Assembly: GCA_017745295.1 (NCBI GenBank)
Contig: JAGHZR010000003.1
Location: 186,001 to 250,000 of the forward strand
DNA length: 64,000 nt
Reading direction: 5' to 3'
Source: Novosphingobium sp.
GTDB taxonomy: Bacteria; Pseudomonadota; Alphaproteobacteria; Sphingomonadales; Sphingomonadaceae
Below the pieces are notes generated by a model. It saw only the letters and a list, made by a program, of their open reading frames with translations. It was not told the DNA's origin and made no database searches. Within the stretch, counting starts at the first letter, position 1. Each line of letters begins with the position of its first letter. The position numbers were made by a program, and so were the translations under genes. Below are positions 1 through 10,021 of the stretch, piece by piece.

Positions 1-1527
1 GACGACGGTGGAGACGTTCTCGGGATTGTAGAACGAGCCGTTCATCGCCGCCGTCACCGGGCGCTGGGTGTCGAGCCTGCGCACGGCCTTGCGCATGCGG
101 CGGACCATCTCGACGCCCGCATGGGTGCCCTGCATCGGCTCTTCGTTGAACACCGACCAGAGCACGATCGAGGGGTGGTTACGGTCTCGCCGGACCATCC
201 ATTCGAGCTGCGCCAGATAATCCGGCGCGGGGTTGAACAGGCGGTTCTCGCCCATGACCACGAAGCCCAGCCGGTCGCACCAGTCGAGCACTTCCTTGGC
301 GGGGGCATTGTGCGACATGCGGATGGCGTTGCAGCCCATTGCCTTCAGGCGCTGCAGGCGCCAGAGCGCCAGCGCGTCCGGAATCGCGGTGCCGACGCCG
401 GTGTGGTCCTGGTGGATGCACACGCCCTTGAGCTTGGTCTCGACGCCGTTGAGCACCATGCCGCGCGCGGGATCGAAGCGCATCGTGCGGAAGCCGATGA
501 ACTGGCGCCGCGTGTCCACGACCTTGCCTTCGTGCAGCAGGTCCACCTCGACGCTGTAGAGCACCGGGCTGTCGGGCGACCAGAGCCTGACCGCGCCGGG
601 GGTGAGCTGGGCCGTGACCTTGGCCTGTTCGAGCGGCGCGACCGCAGCGCTGCCGCGCGTGCGGTGGATTTCGCGGCCTTCGGGATCGAGCAGGCGGGCG
701 GCGATCTCGGCCTGTCCAGTGTCCTCGCCGACGTTCGAGAGGCTGACTTCCACCGGCACGCGCCAGGTGCCGTCGTCCTGATGGACCGGATCGCAATAGA
801 CGCCGTCCGTCTCGATCGACAGGGCCGGGCGGCTGACCAGCCAGACGTGGCGGTAGAGGCCTGCGCCTTCATACCACCAGCCCTCGCGCGCGGTGGCATC
901 GACGCGCACGGCGATCCAGTTCACCTCGTCGCCGAAGCGGGCGAAGGGAGTGAGGTCGACGATGACGCTGCTGTAGCCCGACCACGAATGGGCCACTTCG
1001 CTGCCGTTAATCCATATCGTGGCATGGGTGGCGATGCCGTCAAAATGGAGTTCGAGGCGGCGGCCCTTCTGGCTTTCGTCCAGCCGCAGCAGGCGGCGAT
1101 ACCAGCCGATTCCGCGCGGGCGATAGCCCTGCGAGACATTGGCGCTCTCGCTGACGTCCTGGGCGATGGCCCAGTCATGCGGGAGATCGACGATCTGCCA
1201 GTCGGAATCGTCGAAGGCCAAGGCCGCCGCGCCGCGCGCATTGCCGGCCTTGACCGAGAGGTAGGTAGCATTGTGGTCGGCAGGCTCTGGAACCGTGACA
1301 TCGCCTTCGTGGAAGCGCCAGCCGCGTTCGAGCAGGGTGCGCGAGGGGTCGGTCTCGGGCAGGCGCGGCGAGGGGCCGGGCAGCGGGGCGGGCATCGGCA
1401 GTCCGTCCGGCAGGCCGGGTCCGAATTCAGGCTTGGAAGCCGCGAAAGTGGAAGTCGAAAGGGCGGGCAACAGGGTAGCGACGGCGCCCGTGGAGGCGCC
1501 GCGCAGCAGCAATTCGCGTCTTTTCAT
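1..1527 (-). CDS. GH2 beta-galactosidase-like glycosidase, exported (3' end outside window)
   Basis: Glycoside hydrolase family 2 enzyme; about 509 N-terminal residues are present and the reading frame runs off the left edge. It starts with a Tat-type signal (MKRRELLLRGASTG). A sugar-binding jelly roll and Ig-like domain follow, then the TIM barrel with WSVFNEEP, where E462 is the expected acid/base; the nucleophile lies beyond the window. The ATG overlaps the stop of the GntR gene (ATGA), so the two are co-transcribed. Beta-galactosidase is the best family guess from the barrel sequence, but GH2 also holds beta-glucuronidases and others. In this locus it would remove outer galactose from glycans in the periplasm. 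Confidence 0.85.
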   Translation of the reverse strand, partial: MKRRELLLRGASTGAVATLLPALSTSTFAASKPEFGPGLPDGLPMPAPLPGPSPRLPETDPSRTLLERGWRFHEGDVTVPEPADHNATYLSVKAGNARGAAALAFDDSDWQIVDLPHDWAIAQDVSESANVSQGYRPRGIGWYRRLLRLDESQKGRRLELHFDGIATHATIWINGSEVAHSWSGYSSVIVDLTPFARFGDEVNWIAVRVDATAREGWWYEGAGLYRHVWLVSRPALSIETDGVYCDPVHQDDGTWRVPVEVSLSNVGEDTGQAEIAARLLDPEGREIHRTRGSAAVAPLEQAKVTAQLTPGAVRLWSPDSPVLYSVEVDLLHEGKVVDTRRQFIGFRTMRFDPARGMVLNGVETKLKGVCIHQDHTGVGTAIPDALALWRLQRLKAMGCNAIRMSHNAPAKEVLDWCDRLGFVVMGENRLFNPAPDYLAQLEWMVRRDRNHPSIVLWSVFNEEPMQGTHAGVEMVRRMRKAVRRLDTQRPVTAAMNGSFYNPENVSTVV

Positions 1528-2264
1528 GAACCCTCGATCAGCTCGGCAACGAAGTCGTAGGAGTCGCCGCGATAGTAGGAGCGGGTGAATTCGACGATGC
1601 GCCCGTCGCGCAGGAAGCCGTGGCGCTCGATCAGCAGACCGGCGTGGCCGGATTCGACGCCCAGCATCTTGGCGTGTTCGGTGCCGAAGGGCACCGCGCG
1701 CAGGCGCTGGAGCGCCCGGACGGGGCGGTTGCCGCTCTTCTCCAGTGCGGAGTAGAGCGAATCCCCGACGACATCGAGGCTGGCGAGGCAGTACCCGGCG
1801 ATCGTCGAGATTTCGAGCGCCAGCGGCTCGTCGTCGGCGTAGCGGATGCGGGTGAAGCGTAGCACCGTGCTGCCGGGCGCGAGGCCCAGCGCCATCGATT
1901 CCTCAGGATTGACCGCGCCGGTCATGCGCGAGACCCAGGCGCTGGAGGCACGCTTGCCGCGCGCGGCCATGTCCTCGCTGAACGAGGTCAGCTTTGAGAA
2001 GCTCTTTTCCACGCGCGAGGCGACGAAGGTGCCCGCGCCGCGCCGCCGCGTCAGGAGGCCTTCCTCGACAAGCCCGGCGATGGCCTTGCGCACGGTGATA
2101 CGCGAGACATCGTATTCGACGGCGAGGTTGCGTTCGGGCGGGATCGCCTCGTTCTGGTCGAGCACGCCTTCGGATATGGCATCGCGGATCAGCTGCTGGA
2201 GCTGGATGTAAAGCGGCGCAGCATTGTCTTCGCGCAGACGACCAATCCGGTCGGAAAATGACAT
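1524..2264 (-). CDS. GntR/HutC-family transcriptional regulator with UTRA domain
   Basis: A 246-residue regulator. Residues 15-75 form the GntR winged helix-turn-helix (PPERNLAVEYDVSRITVRKA), and residues 95-235 form the UTRA ligand-binding domain seen in the HutC subfamily. Such proteins usually repress sugar-use genes and are released by a phosphorylated sugar or pathway intermediate. It is divergent from the GH20-GH2-GH3-GH125-GH29 operon and overlaps the GH2 gene downstream, so it is the obvious local regulator. A 13-bp perfect palindrome in the divergent gap (2312-2324) is a candidate operator. The effector is not deducible; N-acetylglucosamine phosphate is a reasonable guess because the first target gene is a hexosaminidase. 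Confidence 0.92.
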   Translation of the reverse strand: MSFSDRIGRLREDNAAPLYIQLQQLIRDAISEGVLDQNEAIPPERNLAVEYDVSRITVRKAIAGLVEEGLLTRRRGAGTFVASRVEKSFSKLTSFSEDMAARGKRASSAWVSRMTGAVNPEESMALGLAPGSTVLRFTRIRYADDEPLALEISTIAGYCLASLDVVGDSLYSALEKSGNRPVRALQRLRAVPFGTEHAKMLGVESGHAGLLIERHGFLRDGRIVEFTRSYYRGDSYDFVAELIEGS

Positions 2265-2311
2265 TCGATCCCCCTTCGGCTCATTCTTTGCGAATGGCTT
2301 TACATTGGTCC

Positions 2312-2324
2312 TGTCAGGCTGACA
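2312..2324. promoter_or_regulatory. Candidate GntR operator (13-bp perfect palindrome)
   Basis: TGTCAGGCTGACA is a perfect 6-bp inverted repeat around a single G. It lies in the 178-bp gap between the divergent GntR gene and the GH20 operon, 48 bp from the GntR start. HutC-type regulators bind short palindromes of this size, so it could control both directions. Binding is inferred. Confidence 0.45.
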
Positions 2325-2442
2325 ATCGCAGCAAATGGTCGCAATTCAACCTCAATTTGCAGGAAAGGAATAAGACCTATTGCGGGAAAGGATATATTTT
2401 GGTTACCTATCCGCTCAAGCTACAAGACAATGAGGGGCAGCG

Positions 2443-4842
2443 ATGGGCACGAGAACCAAGGGACAGCAGGCGTTTCGCGCAGGGGCCATGGCGACCGCGT
2501 CGATCCTTGTCGGGCTGGCTTTCCCGGCGCCCGCGCAGGCGCAATCTTCGTCTCTTGCACTGACGCCCTGGCCCGCTTCGGTCGAGCAAGGTAGCGGCAA
2601 GCTGCTGGTCGCGGCGGGATCGGTGGTCGCGGTTCCTCCCGGCGATGCGGATGCCGCCGAGGCGGCAAAGCTGCTTGTCGATCATGCGAAGCGCGCGAAC
2701 GGCCTCGTGCTCACGGCTGGTTCCACGGCTGCGGCGCCGATCCGCTTCGAGCGCGATCCGGCGATCTCGGGCGCCGAGGCCTATCGGCTGACGGTGACGC
2801 CGACTGGCGCGGTCATCGCCGCTTCTGGCAAGTCCGGCTTCCTCTACGGCGCGATGACGCTGATGCAGCTGTTGACGGCCGAACCCGGCACGGCGGTCAG
2901 GCAGGTCTCGGTTCCGGTGCTCACCATCCAGGATTCGCCGCGCTTCGCCTGGCGCGGGGTGATGGTCGATCCCTGCCGCCACTTCCAGCCGATCGAATCC
3001 ATTTATGCCATCGTCGACCGCATGGTCGAGGTGAAGCTCAATACGCTGCACTTCCACCTCTCCGACGATCAGGGTTGGCGTTTCGAGGTCAAGCGCTACC
3101 CCGAACTCACCCGCATCGGCGCCTGGCGCAATGCCCCCGACACCGGCCACGGTCCGGGCGCGCGCAACGGCGGCTTCTACACGCAGGAGCAGCTGAAGGC
3201 GCTTGTCGCCTACGCCGCTGAGCGCGGCATTACCGTCGTGCCGGAGATCGACCTGCCGGGCCATGCGCAGGCGCTTGTCGCCGCCTATCCCGAACTTGGC
3301 GTGCCGGGGGCCCGCCCCGAAGTGTCGAACGGCTGGGGAATCTTCCCCTGGCTGTTCAACCCGAACGAGGCGGGCATGACCTTCGTGCGCAATGTGCTGG
3401 ACGAGGTGATGGAGATCTTCCCCTCGCAGTACATCCATCTCGGCGGCGACGAGGCGGTCAAGGACCAGTGGGAGCGTTCGCCCGAAGTCCAGTCGCAGAT
3501 GCGCAAGCTCGGCATCAAGAGCGAGAATGCGATGCAGAGCTGGATGATCGACCGCTTCGGCGAATATCTTGCGCAGCATGGCCGCCGCCTGATCGGCTGG
3601 GACGAGATCCTCGAAGGCGGCCTCCCCGCCTCGGCTTCGGTGATGAGCTGGCGCGGCGAGCAGGGGGCGGTCGATGCCGCCAATGCCGGGCACGACGTGG
3701 TGCTCTCGCCCGCGCCGACGCTCTATCTCGACAATCTGGAATCCAGCCTGCCGGACGAGGCGCCGGGGCGCATCTCGATCCAGTCGATGGAGACGGTCTA
3801 TCGCTACGATCCGATGCCCAAGGGGATCGATGCGGCCAAGGCAAAGCATGTCATGGGCGTGCAGGGCAATGCCTGGAGCGAGTACATCGTCACGCCCTGG
3901 CAGTTGCAGCACAAGCTGTTCCCGCGTGTCGGCGCCATCGCCGAGACCGCATGGTCGCCGCAAGTCGCGGGCGCCAAGGACTATGCGGGCTTCCTCGCGC
4001 GCCTGACGCCGCAGATCCGGCGCTGGAAGCAGGACGGCTTCGAAGTGTCCGACAGCGCCTTTGCCGTCGCCTTCACCCCCGCCCAGGCGCGCGGCGCGGC
4101 GCTCGATGCCAAGAGCATCGACGTGGCGCTGGCCACGCAGGCGCCCTACGGCACGATCCGCTACACGCTGGACGGCAAGGCGCCGGGCGCGAAGTCTCCC
4201 GCATATGCCAAGGCGCTTGCCGTGAAGCCGGGCACGGTCGTCACCGCCGCCAGCTTCGCGCCGGACGGCTCGCCGCTTTCCGCGCCGCGCCGCTACGATA
4301 CCGCGCGCGAGACGCTGTTGACGTCGACCGCCTCGACGCTCACCGCCTGCCCGCGCGGCTCGCAAGGGCTGCGCATCCCGCTGAACGCCGATGCGACGAG
4401 CAACGGCCCGGCCTACAACGTCAACATCTTCGACACCTGCCAGGCCGACGACCATGCGCCGCTGGCCCATGCGAAGAAGATCGCCGTCTCGGTCGCGCGC
4501 CTGCCGCGCAACTGGGGCCTCGCGCATGAGGAATCGGCGGTGATCGGGCACTATGCGGTAACTCCGCATGGCGAACTCGTCATCAGCGCGGGCTGCCGCG
4601 CGGCGGAAAAGCGCGCCGACCGCAAGCAGAAGGAGCACGCGCCGATGCCGGGTGCGACCGTGCTCGCCACGTTCCCGCTGCCCGATCCCAAGGTCGCGCC
4701 GCAGCAGTTCACCTTTACCGCAGCACTGCCCGATCGTCCCGAACTCGGGGACGAGACGGACGTCTGCTTCCAATTCACATCGCCGCTGTCCGATCCATTC
4801 TACGCGGTTGAAAAAGTCGTTTACGGGGAGAAGGCGAAGTGA
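2443..4842 (+). CDS. GH20 beta-N-acetylhexosaminidase, exported
   Basis: Removes terminal beta-linked N-acetylglucosamine or N-acetylgalactosamine. The 799-residue protein has a Sec signal with likely cleavage after AQA (residue 33), a GH20b alpha/beta domain, then the TIM barrel. HLGGDEAVKDQW holds the catalytic pair D336-E337 of the substrate-assisted mechanism. Residues about 544-625 resemble the C-terminal chitobiase beta domain (TIRYTLDGKAPG). The last 160 residues are an unassigned beta-rich extension with cysteines. The start is backed by GAGGGG at 2432-2437. It is the first gene of the operon, and its stop overlaps the next start (GTGA). Confidence 0.95.
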   Translation: MGTRTKGQQAFRAGAMATASILVGLAFPAPAQAQSSSLALTPWPASVEQGSGKLLVAAGSVVAVPPGDADAAEAAKLLVDHAKRANGLVLTAGSTAAAPIRFERDPAISGAEAYRLTVTPTGAVIAASGKSGFLYGAMTLMQLLTAEPGTAVRQVSVPVLTIQDSPRFAWRGVMVDPCRHFQPIESIYAIVDRMVEVKLNTLHFHLSDDQGWRFEVKRYPELTRIGAWRNAPDTGHGPGARNGGFYTQEQLKALVAYAAERGITVVPEIDLPGHAQALVAAYPELGVPGARPEVSNGWGIFPWLFNPNEAGMTFVRNVLDEVMEIFPSQYIHLGGDEAVKDQWERSPEVQSQMRKLGIKSENAMQSWMIDRFGEYLAQHGRRLIGWDEILEGGLPASASVMSWRGEQGAVDAANAGHDVVLSPAPTLYLDNLESSLPDEAPGRISIQSMETVYRYDPMPKGIDAAKAKHVMGVQGNAWSEYIVTPWQLQHKLFPRVGAIAETAWSPQVAGAKDYAGFLARLTPQIRRWKQDGFEVSDSAFAVAFTPAQARGAALDAKSIDVALATQAPYGTIRYTLDGKAPGAKSPAYAKALAVKPGTVVTAASFAPDGSPLSAPRRYDTARETLLTSTASTLTACPRGSQGLRIPLNADATSNGPAYNVNIFDTCQADDHAPLAHAKKIAVSVARLPRNWGLAHEESAVIGHYAVTPHGELVISAGCRAAEKRADRKQKEHAPMPGATVLATFPLPDPKVAPQQFTFTAALPDRPELGDETDVCFQFTSPLSDPFYAVEKVVYGEKAK

Positions 4843-7439
4843 AGTTCGCAAGTAAGGCATTGGCGCTCTGGCTCGCGGGCGCTTCGGGTGCGGTCATGGC
4901 CGCGCCGCCGTCGGTCACGTCGCTGGACGGCGACTGGCAGGTCCGCGTCGCGCCGGGTGATGCCGCTGCGGTCAAGGCTCACCCCAAGGCGGCGCGCTGG
5001 TTCCGCGCGCAAGTGCCGGGCACGGTGCAGCAGGACCTGATCGCCACGCGCCAGGTGCCCGATCCCTTCCTCGGCACCAACGAGGCGGCGATCCAGTGGG
5101 CGGGGCTGACCGATTGGGAACTGCGCCGCACGCTGGACGTGAGCGCCGAGGCCATGGGCCGCGACAATCTCGACCTCGTGTTCGACGGGCTGGATACCTT
5201 CGCCACCGTCTTCATCAACGGCAAGCAGGTGCTCAAGGCGGACAACGGGCACCGGCAGTGGCGCGTCGCCGCCAAGGCGTTCCTGAAGCAGGGCCGCAAC
5301 GAAATCCTCGTGCGCTTCGCCTCGCCGATCCGCACCTTGCAGCCGATGGTCCTGGCCGAAGCGCACCCGCTGCCGGGCGAGTACGATTCCGCCTTCGGGG
5401 ATGAGCCGAAGGGCAAGCAGACTTCCGCCTATATCCGCAAGGCCAAGTACCATTACGGCTGGGACTGGGGTCCGCGCATCGTCAACCAGGGCATTTCCGG
5501 ACCGGTGCGTCTGGAAGCCTGGGACGAGGCGCGGCTCGGCGCCTTCGAGGTGGTGCAGGAAGCGCTCGGCAAGGACGAGGCACGGCTGGTCGCGAAGTTC
5601 CGCGTCGTGGCCGACAGGCCGGGCAAGGCGCAGTTCACCGCGCGCGTGACCGGACCGGACGGGCAGGCGCTCGTCCCGGTCTCGCGCGAGGCCTCGTTCG
5701 ATGCAGGCGAGAGCGTCGTCACCGTGCCGCTGACCGTCGCCGCGCCGAAGCGCTGGTGGCCGGTCGGCTACGGCGATCAGCCGCTCTACAAGGTCTCGGG
5801 CGAGATCGCTTCCGGCGCGGGTGCCGGAGCCAAGGCGGCCCGGAATATCGGTCTGCGCGAGGTCGAACTCGTGCGCGGGGGCGGCGCTTTCGGCTTCCGC
5901 GTGAACGGCGTGACGGTCTTCGCCAAGGGCGCGAACCTCATTCCCTTCGACATGTTCCCCTCGCGCGTCACCGACGCGAAGATGCAGTCGCTGCTGGAGG
6001 ATTCCCGCGCGGCGAACATGAACATGATCCGCGTCTGGGGCGGCGGCTACTATCTGCCGGACAGCTTCTACGACATGGCGGACCGCATGGGCCTGATGGT
6101 CTGGCAGGACTTCATGTTCGGCGGCGCGGTGCCGCCGGCTGACGTCGCCTACCGCGAGAACGTGCGCATCGAGGCCGAGCAGCAGGTCGAGCGGCTCGGC
6201 TCGCACCCCTCCATCGTGATCTGGGCGGGCGGCAACGAAGTGATCTCCGGCTGGGAGACCTGGAGCGACCGCAAGGCGTGGAAGAAAGCCGTCGGCGCCG
6301 ACGAACACGAGCGCATGGCGATCTCTATGACAGTCCTGTTCGACCGCGTGCTGCGCAAGGCGGTGACCGATCATTCGCCGACGACACCGTACTGGCCCGG
6401 CTCCCCTTCGACCGATTACGAAGGCCCGGTCGATACCGATGCCGCGGGCGACCGCCATTTCTGGGACGTCTGGTCCGGCTCGAAGCCGGTCGAGAACTAT
6501 ACGCTGTCCTGCCCGCGCTTCATGTCGGAGTACGGGTTCCAGGCGATGCCGGTCATGGCGACGATCCGCGGTTTCGCGGGTGACGCCGCGCAGGCGCCGG
6601 ACAGCCCGGTGATGAAGGCGCACCAGAAGTTCCTTGCGGGCGAGGGCAACGAGCGCCTGAAGTTCTACCTAGATGCCAGGCTGCGCCCGGCGAAGGATCT
6701 GGCGGACTTCGTCTATCTCACGCAGGTCAATCAGGCGCAGGCGATCGATATGGCCGCGCGCCATCACCGTGCCTGCGCGCCGGTGACGCTGGGCTCGCTC
6801 TACTGGCAGCTCAACGATGTCTGGCCTTCGATCTCTTGGGCGAGCGTGGACTACGACGGCCGCTGGAAGCTGCTGCACTATGCCGCGCGGCGGTTCTTCG
6901 CCCCGCAGGCGGTGGTGGCCGAACACAAGCAGGGTGCCACCAAGGTCACCTTCGCTTCGGACGCGACCAGCCCGGTCGCAGCGGAGTGGCGCCTGACCGG
7001 CTATGCCATGGACGGCACGAAGTTGGGCGCAGCGGGCGGGGCGGTGACGCTCGCGCCGACGACGGCGACGACCGTTCCCGACGTGTCGGACGCGCAAGTC
7101 TTCGCGAGCGCCCCGGCTGAGGCGAGCTACGCGGTGGCGGAACTGGTGATCGGCGGCAAGACCGTCTCGCGCCAGATCGTCGAGCGCGCCTTGCCCAAGG
7201 CCATGGCCTATCCCGCACCCGGCCTTTCGATGAGCTGGGACGGCAAGGCGGTGACGATCACCGCCAAGGCGCTGGCCCGCGCGGTCATGCTCGATTTCGG
7301 AGCGGTGGATGCGCAGGCTTCGGACAATGGCTTCGACCTGTTGCCGGGCGAGAGCGTGCGGATCGAGATCACCTCGAAGGCCGATGTAGCGGCGCTGCGC
7401 AAGGCGCTGGTGCTGCGTACCCTCGCGGGAGACAAGTGA
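4839..7439 (+). CDS. GH2 beta-mannosidase, exported
   Basis: An 866-residue GH2 enzyme of the beta-mannosidase type (long N-terminal sandwich domains, WGPRIVNQG region, barrel motif MIRVWGGGYY). The acid/base is E467 in VIWAGGNE and the nucleophile is E564 in CPRFMSEYGFQ; both are intact. A Sec signal (MKFASKALALWLAGASGAVMA) sends it to the periplasm. It starts at GTG, overlapping the GH20 stop, and overlaps the GH3 start in turn, so translation is coupled. In N-glycan breakdown this enzyme would cut the core mannose-beta-1,4-GlcNAc bond, usually the last mannose to be released. Confidence 0.95.
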   Translation: MKFASKALALWLAGASGAVMAAPPSVTSLDGDWQVRVAPGDAAAVKAHPKAARWFRAQVPGTVQQDLIATRQVPDPFLGTNEAAIQWAGLTDWELRRTLDVSAEAMGRDNLDLVFDGLDTFATVFINGKQVLKADNGHRQWRVAAKAFLKQGRNEILVRFASPIRTLQPMVLAEAHPLPGEYDSAFGDEPKGKQTSAYIRKAKYHYGWDWGPRIVNQGISGPVRLEAWDEARLGAFEVVQEALGKDEARLVAKFRVVADRPGKAQFTARVTGPDGQALVPVSREASFDAGESVVTVPLTVAAPKRWWPVGYGDQPLYKVSGEIASGAGAGAKAARNIGLREVELVRGGGAFGFRVNGVTVFAKGANLIPFDMFPSRVTDAKMQSLLEDSRAANMNMIRVWGGGYYLPDSFYDMADRMGLMVWQDFMFGGAVPPADVAYRENVRIEAEQQVERLGSHPSIVIWAGGNEVISGWETWSDRKAWKKAVGADEHERMAISMTVLFDRVLRKAVTDHSPTTPYWPGSPSTDYEGPVDTDAAGDRHFWDVWSGSKPVENYTLSCPRFMSEYGFQAMPVMATIRGFAGDAAQAPDSPVMKAHQKFLAGEGNERLKFYLDARLRPAKDLADFVYLTQVNQAQAIDMAARHHRACAPVTLGSLYWQLNDVWPSISWASVDYDGRWKLLHYAARRFFAPQAVVAEHKQGATKVTFASDATSPVAAEWRLTGYAMDGTKLGAAGGAVTLAPTTATTVPDVSDAQVFASAPAEASYAVAELVIGGKTVSRQIVERALPKAMAYPAPGLSMSWDGKAVTITAKALARAVMLDFGAVDAQASDNGFDLLPGESVRIEITSKADVAALRKALVLRTLAGDK

Positions 7440-10021
7440 TGAAGGCGCTGTTCCCGATCACCCTCGCCATGGTTCTGGCGGCGCCGCCGGTCGCGGCACA
7501 AGAGGCCGACCCCGCCGTGCTCGCGGCTATCGCCAAGGCGGATCTGGCCGAGAAGGCCGATCAGCTCCAGAGCACCGCGCCCGCCGCCAAGGCCATGGGC
7601 CTGCCCGCCTACGACTGGTGGAACGAGGGGCTGCACGGCCTTGCCCGCAACGGCGTCGCCACGGTGTTCCCGCAGGCGGTTGGCCTTGCCGCGACGTTCG
7701 ATCCGGCGCTGATGGAGAAAGTCGGCACTGTCGTCTCGACCGAGGCGCGCGCCAAGTTCAATGCCAGGCCCGTGGGTGCCGACCGGCGCATCTACGAGGG
7801 CCTGACGATCTGGTCGCCCAACATCAACATCTTCCGCGACCCGCGCTGGGGCCGGGGGCAGGAGACATATGGCGAGGACCCGTTCCTCACCGGCTCGCTG
7901 GCGGTGGGCTTCATCAAGGGTCTGCAAGGCCCCGATCCGCTCCATCCGCGCGTGATCGCGACTCCCAAGCACCTCGCCGTCCACTCCGGCCCGGAGGCCG
8001 GACGCGACAGTTTCGACGTGGACGTCAGCCCGCAGGACCGCGAGGCGACGTACCTGCCCGCCTTCCGCAAGGCCGTGACCGAGGCCAAGCCGCTCTCGCT
8101 GATGTGCGCCTACAACTCGACGCACGGCGTGCCGGTTTGCGCCGATAGCGCGCTATTGAACGATACGTTGCGCGGCGACTGGGGCTTCAAGGGCTTCGTC
8201 GTGTCGGACTGCGATGCCGTGGCGAACATCTGGATGTTCCACAATTACCGCTACGATGCCGCCGAGGCTTCGGCTGCGGCGATCAAGGCGGGCACCGATT
8301 TCGACTGCGGCACGACCTATGCCGCGCTCACCCAGTCGGTGGCGCGCGGCCTGCTGACCGAGGCCGAGGTCGACCGCGCGCTCGCCCGCTCGCTGGAGGC
8401 CCGCTACAAGCTCGGCATTGCCTTTGGCGCGAAGAATCCGTGGGGCAAGATCAAGCCGGGCGAGGTCAACACCCCCGCGCACCGCGCTCTTGCACTTGAG
8501 GCCGCGCGCAAGTCGGTGGTCCTGCTCCAGAACGAGAACCATCGCCTGCCGCTGAAGGCCGGAACCCGCCTCGCGGTGATCGGCACCAATGCCGACGACC
8601 TCTCGGTGATCGAGGCCAACTACCACGGCACCGCCGCCGATCCGGTGACGCCGCTGGAAGGCATCCGCCGCCAGTTCGGCGCGGCGAACGTCGCTTATGC
8701 GCAAGGCTCGGTGCTGGCGGAGGGCGCGCCCGTCGTCGTGCCGGAAACCGCGCTTGTCGCGGACGGCAAGCCGGGCCTGCGCGCGGAATATCTCGACATG
8801 TCCGGCAAGCGCGTGTTCGTGCGGCAGGATCGCCGCGTGGACTTCAACCTCACCCGCACCGCGCCGAAGGGCCTCGACGCCAAGGGCTTCAAGGTGCGCT
8901 GGAGCGGTTCGCTGGTGCCGCCGGGAGCGGGGACCTATCGCCTCGCGCTCGACATTCCGGCCTGCTGGAAGGACTGCACGCGCCATGACGACGTGCGCCT
9001 GAGAATCGGCGGTAAGGAACTGCATTCCGGCGTCCTCGGCAAGCAGCGGGTCGAATTCGACATTGCCTCCGACGGCTCGCCCCAGCCGCTCAGCCTCGAA
9101 CTCGACCATTACGGCGAGGACGAAGGCCTGCGCCTCATGTGGCTCCCGCCCGCCGAGGCCCAGCGCGCCGAGGCGGTGAAGGCCGCTTCGCAGGCGGACG
9201 CCATCGTCGCCGTGCTCGGCCTCTCGCCCGATCTCGAAGGCGAGGCGCTTCAGGTACAGGTGCCGGGCTTCGTCGGCGGCGACCGCAGCGATATCGCCTT
9301 GCCCGAGCCGCAGGCCGAGCTGCTGGCCGCGCTCCACGCCACCGGCAAGCCGGTGATCGTCGTACTGACGAACGGCAGCGCGGTCTCGATCGATCCGGCG
9401 ATGGCCGATGCCGTGATGACCGCATGGTATCCGGGCGAGGCGGGCGGCACCGCCATTGCCGAGACGCTCGCCGGAACCAACAATCCTTCGGGCCGTCTGC
9501 CGGTGACGTTCTACAAGTCCACCAGCGACTTGCCCGCTTTCGTCGATTATTCGATGAAGGAGCGGACCTATCGCTACTTCACCGGCAAGCCGCTCTGGGG
9601 CTTTGGCCATGGCCTGAGCTATACGACTTACGGCTACGAGGGCGCCAAGGTCTCCGCGCCCGCGCTGGGCCAGCCGGTGATGGTCACGGCCACCTTGCGC
9701 AATCTCGGCAGCATGGCGGGCGAGGAAGTGGTGCAGGCCTATGTCGTGCCGCCTGTCATCGAGCCGCGTCCGATCATGACGCAGGGCGTGCTGCAGCGCC
9801 AGCTTGCCGCCTTCACGCGGGTTCCGCTGGCGGCGGGCAAGTCGCGAGACGTCACGCTGACCATCGATCCGCGCAGCCTTTCGGTCGTGGACCGCCGGGG
9901 CACGCGCAAGGTCGTGCCGGGCGACTACAAAGTGTGGATTGGCGGCGGACAGCCGGGTGACGGCGCGGGCGCATGGGTACATTTCACCCTGACCGGACAG
10001 GCGCAGGAGCTGCCGAAATGA
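7436..10021 (+). CDS. GH3 beta-glycosidase with PA14 domain (xylosidase/glucosidase type), exported
   Basis: An 861-residue GH3 enzyme with a Sec signal ([10 protein letters not shown]). The N-terminal barrel carries the nucleophile D258 in [10 protein letters not shown]. The second alpha/beta domain is interrupted by a PA14 module at about residues 440-560 ([14 protein letters not shown]), and a fibronectin III-like domain ends the protein. This PA14-inserted layout and the DCDAV motif are typical of the beta-xylosidase/beta-glucosidase branch. Because neighbours target N-glycans, removal of the plant core beta-1,2-xylose is an attractive guess, but substrate cannot be read from sequence. 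GTG at 7436 or ATG at 7439 may start it. It overlaps genes on both sides. Confidence 0.93.
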   Translation: MMKALFPITLAMVLAAPPVAAQEADPAVLAAIAKADLAEKADQLQSTAPAAKAMGLPAYDWWNEGLHGLARNGVATVFPQAVGLAATFDPALMEKVGTVVSTEARAKFNARPVGADRRIYEGLTIWSPNINIFRDPRWGRGQETYGEDPFLTGSLAVGFIKGLQGPDPLHPRVIATPKHLAVHSGPEAGRDSFDVDVSPQDREATYLPAFRKAVTEAKPLSLMCAYNSTHGVPVCADSALLNDTLRGDWGFKGFVVSDCDAVANIWMFHNYRYDAAEASAAAIKAGTDFDCGTTYAALTQSVARGLLTEAEVDRALARSLEARYKLGIAFGAKNPWGKIKPGEVNTPAHRALALEAARKSVVLLQNENHRLPLKAGTRLAVIGTNADDLSVIEANYHGTAADPVTPLEGIRRQFGAANVAYAQGSVLAEGAPVVVPETALVADGKPGLRAEYLDMSGKRVFVRQDRRVDFNLTRTAPKGLDAKGFKVRWSGSLVPPGAGTYRLALDIPACWKDCTRHDDVRLRIGGKELHSGVLGKQRVEFDIASDGSPQPLSLELDHYGEDEGLRLMWLPPAEAQRAEAVKAASQADAIVAVLGLSPDLEGEALQVQVPGFVGGDRSDIALPEPQAELLAALHATGKPVIVVLTNGSAVSIDPAMADAVMTAWYPGEAGGTAIAETLAGTNNPSGRLPVTFYKSTSDLPAFVDYSMKERTYRYFTGKPLWGFGHGLSYTTYGYEGAKVSAPALGQPVMVTATLRNLGSMAGEEVVQAYVVPPVIEPRPIMTQGVLQRQLAAFTRVPLAAGKSRDVTLTIDPRSLSVVDRRGTRKVVPGDYKVWIGGGQPGDGAGAWVHFTLTGQAQELPK

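Noticed and set aside
2407..4860. An 817-codon minus-strand open frame opposite the GH20 gene
   Set aside because: GH20 catalytic motifs and signal peptide are on the plus strand; the antisense translation is Arg/Gly/Ala-rich noise.
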